DNA of 23,873 bases from Enterobacteriaceae bacterium UBA5654 (GTDB taxonomy: Bacteria; Pseudomonadota; Gammaproteobacteria; Enterobacterales; Enterobacteriaceae). Position numbers and translations under genes: made by a program. How positions within the stretch are numbered: position 1 is the stretch's first letter; each line of letters opens with the position of its first letter. Below the pieces are notes generated by a model. That model saw only the letters and a list, made by a program, of their open reading frames with translations, was not told the origin of the DNA and ran no database searches. Shown here one piece after another: positions 14,947-21,277 of this stretch. Where the stretch lies: contig DIJC01000013.1 in NCBI GenBank assembly GCA_002421005.1, forward strand, positions 97,268-121,140. The letters are read 5' to 3'.

Positions 14947-15222
14947 TCATGATGTTGCGCTATTAAATCTATTCACCCATTTATTCCTCTGTGAGCGCGT
15001 TAACATGTGTATACCTCGCACGGCTTCCGCTATCCACGCTGACAGCTCGCGCAGCTCCGTTTCATGGTCGGGGAAATCCACCTGCAGCGCATCGTACTCC
15101 TGTTGCAGCATATCGGCGCGGTATAAACAGCCCTGCAAACGCCCGGCCTGCAAATGCGTAAACGCCGGAGCCTGTCCGAAATTCCATTCCCAGCTACTTT
15201 AACGGGCAAACGTTTCGGCAAA
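14947..15222 (-). pseudogene. lplA: Remnant of lipoate-protein ligase A (3' fragment)
   Basis: Minus-strand translation gives two blocks that match the C-terminal domain of E. coli LplA as I remember it. They are FAETFAR then SSWEWNFGQAPAFTHL (15222 to about 15153), and AGRLQGCLYRADMLQQEYDA through ELRELSAW to VR (to about 15015). Between the first pieces a TAA (15199-15201) replaces a Gln codon. Between the blocks about 40 residues present in E. coli are missing, in frame. The native stop after VR is lost and the frame runs on for about 22 unrelated residues to 14947. Everything before residue about 250 is gone. LplA attaches lipoate to lipoyl domains of dehydrogenases; this copy cannot. The orientation matches intact E. 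coli lplA. Confidence 0.88.
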
Positions 15223-15316
15223 GCCTACTCAAAAAAGGCCAGTAACCTAAGTGGCGTTTAAATCGATGCCTGGGAAGTGCACAGAGGCAGAATACACAGG
15301 AAGAACAAACATTAAA

Positions 15317-15580
15317 CTATCTTACTTTTTTGAAAATAAGCAAAATCAGTATGATACATATGAAATTACCAATAAGAGCTATCATTAACAATTGATCAAA
15401 CGATTGTGAAAGTACCGCAATGATCCCATGGCATGTATCAGCATTCAATGTTCCAATAGAGGGTGGGGTATTGTATTTTACTGTTAACCCATAACCAAAA
15501 ACGGGTATCATTACAGCTATCACGTAGCAAACAGCAATAACAATAATCCCTCCCCATCTTAGAACTGTTTTACTCAACAT
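15317..15580 (-). CDS. Small two-helix membrane protein, candidate immunity protein
   Basis: I do not recognise this 87-aa family. It has two clear membrane segments (about 10-30 and 64-83). Positive residues before the first (Lys4, Arg8) and after the second (KKVR end) predict both termini in the cytoplasm and a periplasmic loop at 31-63. I chose the ATG at 15578-15580, which lies 8 nt after a perfect AGGAGG. Upstream in-frame codons to 15712 overlap the PAAR gene and lack homology or a ribosome site. The start overlaps the PAAR gene end by 11 bp, so the two are coupled. Position and topology fit an immunity protein protecting the periplasm or inner membrane from the neighbouring effector; that role is inferred. 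Confidence 0.75.
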   Translation of the reverse strand: MLSKTVLRWGGIIVIAVCYVIAVMIPVFGYGLTVKYNTPPSIGTLNADTCHGIIAVLSQSFDQLLMIALIGNFICIILILLIFKKVR

Positions 15581-16742
15581 CGTAAGATCCTCCTGACAAA
15601 CCACCAATTGACCCCGCTGAGTAACCAGTGGATGAGCCTGCTTCTGATAATCCCTCAGTTGCGGCCTCAAATGATTTTCCACGCAAATCAGATTTCGATG
15701 GGGTAAAGCCATTTATATTTGGATATTGAACTTTAAATTCATCAGTAACATTAATGATATCCATTGATGAAAGATCATTGCTTTTTTCGCTCAAGTATTT
15801 TTTTAAGGATGTAGGTATTGTGAAATCCTCATGCCCTTCTATCGGAATTCCGGTGGTCGTTGAAACATATCTTGTGTCGAAAATATGCGATCCTGCTTCG
15901 CTGATTGCATTTACTGTATGAGTAGTACAGTTACTTCCAGTCAAATCATATTCATCAATGACTCGACCATTTCTCTTAGTTCGATCCCCCATATCTTTCG
16001 TTACTACTGGTTTTGTTCCAGAATTCCACAATTTTTGAAATGCATCCCTCGCACTAAAAAGACCAACATCGTTTATCCTGTATACTTCAGCTTCACGCTG
16101 ATAAAGTTCCTCTCGATAATACAAGCGAGCATCATCACCTCTCATAAAAAGTAAAATTCCATCGCCAGTCAATCCTGCTGTACCAATTCGCCCATAGCGT
16201 CCGTATGTATACACATAAATTTGATTACTTTGGTGCACAGACACAAATGCATGCCCAGCTTCCTGCACCTCAACCCAAACATAAACTCCATCACGCAAAG
16301 GGTTATCCTCGGGAGTACAGGTTTTCGCGAAATCATTATGTTTCTTCGCCGTTTGAGCGTGTTGTACTGGTTCATCAGCTTTTGCAGGCTCTGGAGAAGG
16401 AGCTGCTGCTACCAACGGGGCAGCAACAGGAGCAGCCTTGGGCATACCTCCCTGATATAGACCATGCTTCGCCCATGTGTGTGTTGGGATAAAAAAGGCT
16501 TTACAAGGGCAAGTTGAGCGGCTGTAAAGTGTACTTGCAGCATAACACCCATGAATGATCTCTCCGGGATGTCCCCCGTCTACACTGTAGATTCCCGGAT
16601 GTTTTCCGCAGGACACTTTATTCCCATTGACTGCTTGCCGGTTCTGGTTCGGGCCAAATTGTGTTCCTTTCGGATGCCCCTCCAAAACACTTCCCCCACA
16701 CGAGGTTTTATCACCTTTCACTATCCAGTAACCAATTGACAT
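15570..16742 (-). CDS. PAAR-domain protein with C-terminal hydrolase-like domain, putative T6SS effector
   Basis: This 390-aa protein starts with a PAAR-type domain (about 1-95; cysteine-rich, Gly/His-rich, ending PTHTWAKHG). PAAR proteins cap the VgrG spike of the type VI secretion system. An Ala/Pro linker (100-128) follows. Residues 150-290 form a separate domain with His164 in GHAFVSV and Cys272 in SNCTTHTV. A His that precedes an N-C-T-T cysteine is the order seen in circularly permuted NlpC/P60 or DUF4105-like papain folds, so a cysteine amidase, protease or lipid hydrolase is likely (inference). The tail is Gly/Ser-rich. The start at 16740-16742 has AAGG/AAGGG purines upstream. Codons are AT-richer than in neighbouring genes: bases 16081-16140 have 25 G+C, against 37 in 12061-12120 of deoA. 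No VgrG, Hcp or sheath gene is in the window. Confidence 0.8.
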   Translation of the reverse strand: MSIGYWIVKGDKTSCGGSVLEGHPKGTQFGPNQNRQAVNGNKVSCGKHPGIYSVDGGHPGEIIHGCYAASTLYSRSTCPCKAFFIPTHTWAKHGLYQGGMPKAAPVAAPLVAAAPSPEPAKADEPVQHAQTAKKHNDFAKTCTPEDNPLRDGVYVWVEVQEAGHAFVSVHQSNQIYVYTYGRYGRIGTAGLTGDGILLFMRGDDARLYYREELYQREAEVYRINDVGLFSARDAFQKLWNSGTKPVVTKDMGDRTKRNGRVIDEYDLTGSNCTTHTVNAISEAGSHIFDTRYVSTTTGIPIEGHEDFTIPTSLKKYLSEKSNDLSSMDIINVTDEFKVQYPNINGFTPSKSDLRGKSFEAATEGLSEAGSSTGYSAGSIGGLSGGSYDVE

Positions 16743-17268
16743 TTCCCTTGTTCCTTATGGTGTTACGAACGTTGGACTAGGTGATTTTAGTACTTTGAGG
16801 TTGGCGGGTAAATGAGCAAACGCAACAACAATTTAAGTTATAGGATGCTTAAAAGCAGGGCTTCAACTTATGAAAAAGGTAAGCCCATAAAACAACAAAG
16901 GCCGCTTTCGCGACCTTATACCTGTAGAGCGTGACGAATTTCCTGTTTTCATCGTTCCAGTCATACGAAGATTGCGGTTAGCCATAATCACTATTAAATG
17001 ACATTAATTATCATGTGTGAATTGCATCATATCACCACCGTATCCGCGTTGCGCCACAGAAATGAAACCCGCTGCGTGGCGGTCTACCGCAAGGTTGAAC
17101 CAGGGATCGTAAGAGTCGGAAAGGAGAAGGCGAAATGTCGACATTTTCGATAACCTTTACGGCAATAAGGAGCAATACATCGGAAATTTGTGTTTCCTAT
17201 ATTGCCAGATACGCTATTGTCGGGGTAGCCTCATGCGTCGTTTTTACCCCGGATACACAGGAGCTTTA
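16743..17268. other. Intergenic region between the PAAR gene and serB
   Basis: This 526-bp stretch contains no gene I can support. Besides the promoter candidate near its left end, it has a hairpin at 16898-16917. Read on the minus strand, that hairpin has a GAAA tetraloop and is followed by TTTGTTGTTTT, so it resembles a terminator for leftward transcription coming from the serB side. The right part should hold the serB promoter; TATATT at 17198-17203 is a possible -10 without a good -35. I find no trace of ytjB (smp), which occupies this place in E. coli. Confidence 0.5.
16784..16812 (-). promoter_or_regulatory. Candidate promoter of the effector/immunity pair
   Basis: On the minus strand TTTACC (opposite 16807-16812) and TAAAAT (opposite 16784-16789) are spaced by 17 bp, about 42 bp upstream of the PAAR gene start. 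The -35 matches 4 of 6 and the -10 5 of 6. The module thus seems to carry its own promoter. Confidence 0.5.
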
Positions 17269-18237
17269 ATGCCAAACATGACCTGGTGCGACTTGCCTGA
17301 TGATGTGTCTTTATGGCCCGGTCTGCCTCTCTCTCTTAGCGGCGATGAGGTCATGCCGCTGGATTACCATGCAGGCCGTAACGGCTGGCTATTATATGGT
17401 CGCAGTCTGGATAAGCAGCGTTTGACCCAGTATCAACGTAAGCTGGGCGCGGCAATGGTGATCGTGAGCGCATGGTGCGTGGAGGATTATCAGGTTATCC
17501 GCCTCGCCGGATCGCTGACGCCGCGCGCTACGCGTCTGGCGCATGATGCCGGGCTGGACGTGGCTCCGCTGGGGAAAATCCCGCATTTGCGCACGCCGGG
17601 CCTGCTGGTGATGGATATGGACTCCACCGCCATTCAAATCGAATGCATTGATGAAATTGCAAAGCTTGCCGGAACCGGCGAAATGGTGGCCGAAGTGACC
17701 GAGCGGGCGATGCGCGGCGAGCTCGATTTTACCGCCAGCCTGCGCAGCCGCGTGGCGACCCTCGAAGGCGCGGACGCCAACATTCTGCACCAGGTTCGCG
17801 ACGGCTTACCGCTGATGCCTGGCCTGACGCAATTAGTGCTGAAGCTTGAAACGCTGGGCTGGAAAGTGGCGATTGCGTCCGGCGGTTTCACCTTCTTCGC
17901 TGAATACCTGCGCGAGAAGCTGCGTCTGTCGGCGGTTGTCGCCAATGAGCTGGAAATCCGCGATGGCAAATTCACCGGTCATGTGACGGGCGATATTGTC
18001 GACGCGCAGTATAAAGCAATGACATTAACGCGGCTGGCGGAAGAGTACGGCATTCCCGCTACGCAAACGCTGGCCATTGGCGACGGTGCCAATGATCTGC
18101 CGATGATTAAAACAGCCGGACTGGGCATTGCCTATCATGCTAAACCTAAAGTGAATGAAAAGGCGGAAGTGACTATCCGTCATGCTGACCTGATGGGCGT
18201 ATTTTGTATCCTGTCCGGCAGCCTGAACCAGAAATAA
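17269..18237 (+). CDS. serB: Phosphoserine phosphatase
   Basis: SerB dephosphorylates L-phosphoserine, the last step of serine synthesis. It is a HAD-family enzyme; motif I is DMDST with Asp116 and Asp118, the SGG of IASGGFTFF is motif II, and GDGANDLPM is motif IV. The N-terminal 100 residues form the ACT-like regulatory domain of enterobacterial SerB. The ATG at 17269 lies after CAGGAG and gives 322 aa, the E. coli length. Upstream in-frame ATGs at 17188 and 17233 add non-homologous residues. Nine bases after its stop, radA begins, so the two form an operon. Confidence 0.96.
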   Translation: MPNMTWCDLPDDVSLWPGLPLSLSGDEVMPLDYHAGRNGWLLYGRSLDKQRLTQYQRKLGAAMVIVSAWCVEDYQVIRLAGSLTPRATRLAHDAGLDVAPLGKIPHLRTPGLLVMDMDSTAIQIECIDEIAKLAGTGEMVAEVTERAMRGELDFTASLRSRVATLEGADANILHQVRDGLPLMPGLTQLVLKLETLGWKVAIASGGFTFFAEYLREKLRLSAVVANELEIRDGKFTGHVTGDIVDAQYKAMTLTRLAEEYGIPATQTLAIGDGANDLPMIKTAGLGIAYHAKPKVNEKAEVTIRHADLMGVFCILSGSLNQK

Positions 18238-18246
18238 GAGGTTATC

Positions 18247-19629
18247 GTGGCGAAAGCTCCCAAACGCGCATTTGTCTGTAATGAATGTGGTGCGGATTAT
18301 CCGCGCTGGCAGGGGCAGTGCAGCGCCTGTCATGCCTGGAACACCATCACCGAAGTGCGTGTGGCGGCATCGCCCACCGTGGCGCGCAATGAAAAACTGA
18401 GCGGCTATGCGGGCAGCGCGGGCGTGTCGAAAGTGCAGAAACTTTCTGACATCAGCCTTGAGGCGCTACCGCGCTTTTCCACCGGTTTTAAAGAGTTCGA
18501 CCGCGTACTTGGCGGCGGCGTGGTGCCGGGCAGTGCGATCCTGATCGGCGGCAACCCCGGCGCGGGTAAATCAACGCTGCTGCTGCAAACCCTGTGCCGC
18601 CTGTCTGAACAAATGAAAACGCTGTACGTCACCGGGGAGGAATCCCTCCAGCAGGTCGCCATGCGCGCGCACCGCCTGGGGCTGCCGACGGCGAACCTGA
18701 ATATGCTCTCTGAAACCAGCATTGAGCAAATCTGCATGATTGCCGATGAAGAACAGCCGAAGCTGATGGTGATCGACTCCATTCAGGTCATGCACATGGC
18801 TGATATTCAGTCATCGCCCGGCAGCGTGGCGCAGGTGCGCGAGACCGCAGCCTATCTGACGCGCTTTGCCAAAACGCGCGGCGTAGCCATCGTCATGGTC
18901 GGCCACGTCACTAAAGATGGCTCGCTGGCAGGGCCGAAAGTGCTGGAACACTGTATCGACTGTTCGGTGTTGCTCGATGGCGATGCCGACTCGCGCTTCC
19001 GCACCCTGCGCAGCCACAAAAACCGCTTCGGCGCAGTAAACGAACTGGGCGTATTCGCCATGACCGAGCAGGGACTGCGCGAAGTCAGCAACCCGTCGGC
19101 TATCTTCCTGAGCCGGGGCGATGAAGTGACTCCCGGCAGTTCCGTTATGGTGGTCTGGGAAGGCACGCGCCCGCTACTGGTGGAGATCCAGGCGCTTGTC
19201 GATCACTCCATGATGGCTAATCCCCGGCGGGTGGCGGTAGGGCTGGAACAAAACCGACTGGCGATCCTGCTGGCGGTGCTCCATCGTCACGGCGGATTGC
19301 AAATGTCCGACCAGGATGTGTTTGTCAACGTAGTCGGCGGCGTGAAGGTCACCGAAACCAGCGCGGATCTGGCGCTGCTGCTGGCGATGGTCTCCAGCCT
19401 GCGTGACCGCCCGCTGCCGCAGGATCTGGTGGTCTTTGGTGAAGTCGGTCTGGCGGGTGAGATCCGCCCGGTGCCAAGCGGGCAGGAGCGTATCTCTGAA
19501 GCAGCAAAACACGGCTTCAAACGTGCCATTGTTCCGGCAGCGAACGTGCCGAAAAAAATCCCGGAAGGGATGCAGGTTTTTGGCGTTAAGAAACTTACCG
19601 ATGCGCTTAGCGTGTTTGACGACTTATAA
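18247..19629 (+). CDS. radA: DNA repair protein RadA
   Basis: RadA (Sms) is a RecA-like ATPase that promotes branch migration during homologous recombination. Length is 460 aa, as in E. coli. The N-terminal zinc finger uses Cys11, Cys14, Cys25 and Cys28. The Walker A motif GGNPGAGKST is at 101-110, Walker B LMVIDS at 173-178, and the RadA-specific KNRFG at 258-262. The C-terminal part is the Lon-like domain (DLALLLAMVSSLRDRPLP, GEVGLAGEIRPV). The start is GTG at 18247, matching MAKAPKRAFVCNEC of E. coli, and follows the serB stop by 9 nt. Confidence 0.97.
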   Translation: MAKAPKRAFVCNECGADYPRWQGQCSACHAWNTITEVRVAASPTVARNEKLSGYAGSAGVSKVQKLSDISLEALPRFSTGFKEFDRVLGGGVVPGSAILIGGNPGAGKSTLLLQTLCRLSEQMKTLYVTGEESLQQVAMRAHRLGLPTANLNMLSETSIEQICMIADEEQPKLMVIDSIQVMHMADIQSSPGSVAQVRETAAYLTRFAKTRGVAIVMVGHVTKDGSLAGPKVLEHCIDCSVLLDGDADSRFRTLRSHKNRFGAVNELGVFAMTEQGLREVSNPSAIFLSRGDEVTPGSSVMVVWEGTRPLLVEIQALVDHSMMANPRRVAVGLEQNRLAILLAVLHRHGGLQMSDQDVFVNVVGGVKVTETSADLALLLAMVSSLRDRPLPQDLVVFGEVGLAGEIRPVPSGQERISEAAKHGFKRAIVPAANVPKKIPEGMQVFGVKKLTDALSVFDDL

Positions 19630-19725
19630 TCTATATACCCATCTCGGTATTCTTAATCATTCGGGTTGCCTGGAAAAAGCACCTGCACCCTGAAGGATGA
19701 CGAGTATCAGCAGATATTTCGCTGA

Positions 19726-19741
19726 CCCGGCGCGTGCCGGG
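19726..19741 (+). repeat. Perfect GC palindrome between radA and nadR
   Basis: CCCGGC (19726-19731) pairs with GCCGGG (19736-19741) around GCGT. It stands 14 nt before the nadR Shine-Dalgarno AGGAGG (19756-19761). It may be a half-REP or a 5' leader hairpin. Confidence 0.4.
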
Positions 19742-19766
19742 CAGTTTGACCCAGCAGGAGGCTCTT

Positions 19767-20999
19767 GTGTCATCATTCGACTATCTTAAAACCGCCATCC
19801 GCCAGAAAGGCTGCACGCTGCAACAGGTGGCGGACGCCAGCGGTATGACCAAGGGGTATTTAAGTCAGCTTCTGAATGCCAAAATCAAAAGCCCCAGCGC
19901 CCAGAAGCTGGAGGCGCTGCACCGCTTCCTTGGGCTTGAGTTCCCGCGCCGACAAAAGAGCGTCGGCGTGGTGTTCGGCAAATTCTATCCGCTGCATACC
20001 GGACATATTTATCTCATCCAGCGCGCCTGTAGCCAGGTCGACGAGCTGCATATCATCATGGGCTATGATGAAACGCGCGATCGTAAACTGTTTGAAGACA
20101 GCGCGATGTCGCAACAGCCGACGGTCCCGGATCGCCTGCGCTGGCTGCTACAAACCTTTAAGTATCAGAAAAATATTCACATTCATTCCTTCAATGAAGA
20201 GGGTATGGAGCCGTATCCGCACGGCTGGGATGTGTGGAGTCGCGGTATCAGCGCGTTTATGGAGGAGAAGGGCATTCAGCCTGACTGGATCTACACCTCG
20301 GAAGAGGCCGATGCGAAGCAATATCCGCTGCATCTGGGGACCGAAGCGGTGCTCATCGATCCGAAGCGGACGTTCATGAACATCAGCGGTGGGCAGATCC
20401 GTGAAAATCCGTTCCGCTACTGGGAATATATTCCCACTGAAGTAAAACCCTTCTTCGTGCGAACTATTGCGGTGCTGGGTGGGGAATCAAGCGGTAAATC
20501 GACGCTGGTCAACAAACTGTCTAATATCTTCAACACCACCAGTGCCTGGGAATATGGCCGCGACTACGTCTTTTCGCACCTCGGCGGCGATGAGATGGCG
20601 TTGCAATATTCAGACTACGATAAAATCGCGCTGGGTCAGGCGCAGTACATCGACTTTGCGGTCAAATACGCCAATAAAGTCGCTTTTATTGATACCGACT
20701 TTGTGACTACCCAGGCCTTCTGTAAAAAATATGAAGGGCGCGAGCATCCATTCGTCCAGGCTATGATTGATGAATACCGCTTTGACCTGGTGATCCTGCT
20801 GGAGAATAACACACCGTGGGTCGCGGACGGCCTGCGCAGCCTCGGCAGCTCGGTCGATCGCAAAGAATTTCAGACCCTGCTGGTGTCCATGCTTCAGGAA
20901 AACAATATCGAATTCGTCCATGTTGAAGAGTCGGATTATGACTCCCGCTTCCTGCACTGCGTGGAGCTGGTGAAGCGTCTGATGGGCGAGAGCCAGTAA
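19767..20999 (+). CDS. nadR: NadR: NAD-responsive repressor, NMN adenylyltransferase and ribosylnicotinamide kinase
   Basis: NadR has three functions. An N-terminal helix-turn-helix (about 5-58) represses NAD synthesis and uptake genes. A nucleotidyltransferase domain (about 63-225, GKFYPLHTGH at 71-80) has NMN adenylyltransferase activity. A C-terminal kinase with P-loop GGESSGKST (238-246) phosphorylates nicotinamide riboside. I chose GTG at 19767, 5 nt after a perfect AGGAGG. It gives 410 aa beginning (V/M)SSFDYLKTAI, equal to E. coli; the ATG at 19734 extends into non-homologous sequence. The gene follows radA after 137 bp. Confidence 0.96.
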   Translation: MSSFDYLKTAIRQKGCTLQQVADASGMTKGYLSQLLNAKIKSPSAQKLEALHRFLGLEFPRRQKSVGVVFGKFYPLHTGHIYLIQRACSQVDELHIIMGYDETRDRKLFEDSAMSQQPTVPDRLRWLLQTFKYQKNIHIHSFNEEGMEPYPHGWDVWSRGISAFMEEKGIQPDWIYTSEEADAKQYPLHLGTEAVLIDPKRTFMNISGGQIRENPFRYWEYIPTEVKPFFVRTIAVLGGESSGKSTLVNKLSNIFNTTSAWEYGRDYVFSHLGGDEMALQYSDYDKIALGQAQYIDFAVKYANKVAFIDTDFVTTQAFCKKYEGREHPFVQAMIDEYRFDLVILLENNTPWVADGLRSLGSSVDRKEFQTLLVSMLQENNIEFVHVEESDYDSRFLHCVELVKRLMGESQ

Positions 21000-21001
21000 A
21001 A

Positions 21002-21036
21002 AAATACCCGACGCAGACAGGATGCGTCGGGTATTT
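21002..21036. terminator. Strong bidirectional terminator after nadR
   Basis: A perfect 14-bp stem (21002-21015 with 21023-21036) and a 7-nt loop start 3 nt past the nadR stop, with A's on one side and T's on the other. This is the form seen between convergent genes. In E. coli ettA faces nadR here; in this window no convergent gene is present. Confidence 0.88.
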
Positions 21037-21277
21037 ACGGCAGTTATTTCACTTCCACTTCCTAATCACCAGACTTATTAATTTAGAATAAATTAATCCA
21101 TCATTAAGATTATTTAAAGGCAATAACATAGTTAATTCCGCGTATTACGTTTAAATTACCCGTTCGGAGTAATGAGTGTAACTCGTTGATGAAGTTAATG
21201 GTTTGTGAGTTATTATCACAGGGTTTTCTCTTTGTGCTCCACCTATGGAAATAAATTACCTTTAAGGACATTTATAT
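21037..21277 (+). promoter_or_regulatory. AT-rich upstream region of the autotransporter gene
   Basis: This 241-bp gap is much richer in A+T than the genes on either side, a pattern typical of H-NS-silenced surface genes. I see a ribosome site AAGGA (21264-21268) 9 nt before the ATG. I cannot single out one convincing sigma-70 promoter among many TA-rich candidates. Confidence 0.4.

Noticed and set aside
15227..15260. Possible terminator (GCCA/TGGC hairpin with adjacent A/T run) after the immunity gene
   Set aside because: The stem is only 4 bp plus a G-G mismatch, too weak to call.
15885..16154. Plus-strand 89-codon frame inside the PAAR gene
   Set aside because: It lies entirely opposite the effector domain, whose codons explain it, and no ribosome site was seen.
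17188..17268. N-terminal extension of serB to earlier ATGs
   Set aside because: The extra residues have no counterpart in SerB, and the CAGGAG before 17269 fits the shorter, E. coli-length protein.
14896..17268. Mobile element (IS or integrase) carrying the effector module
   Set aside because: No transposase, integrase or clear terminal inverted repeats are visible. The only direct repeat, 10 bp, does not flank the module.
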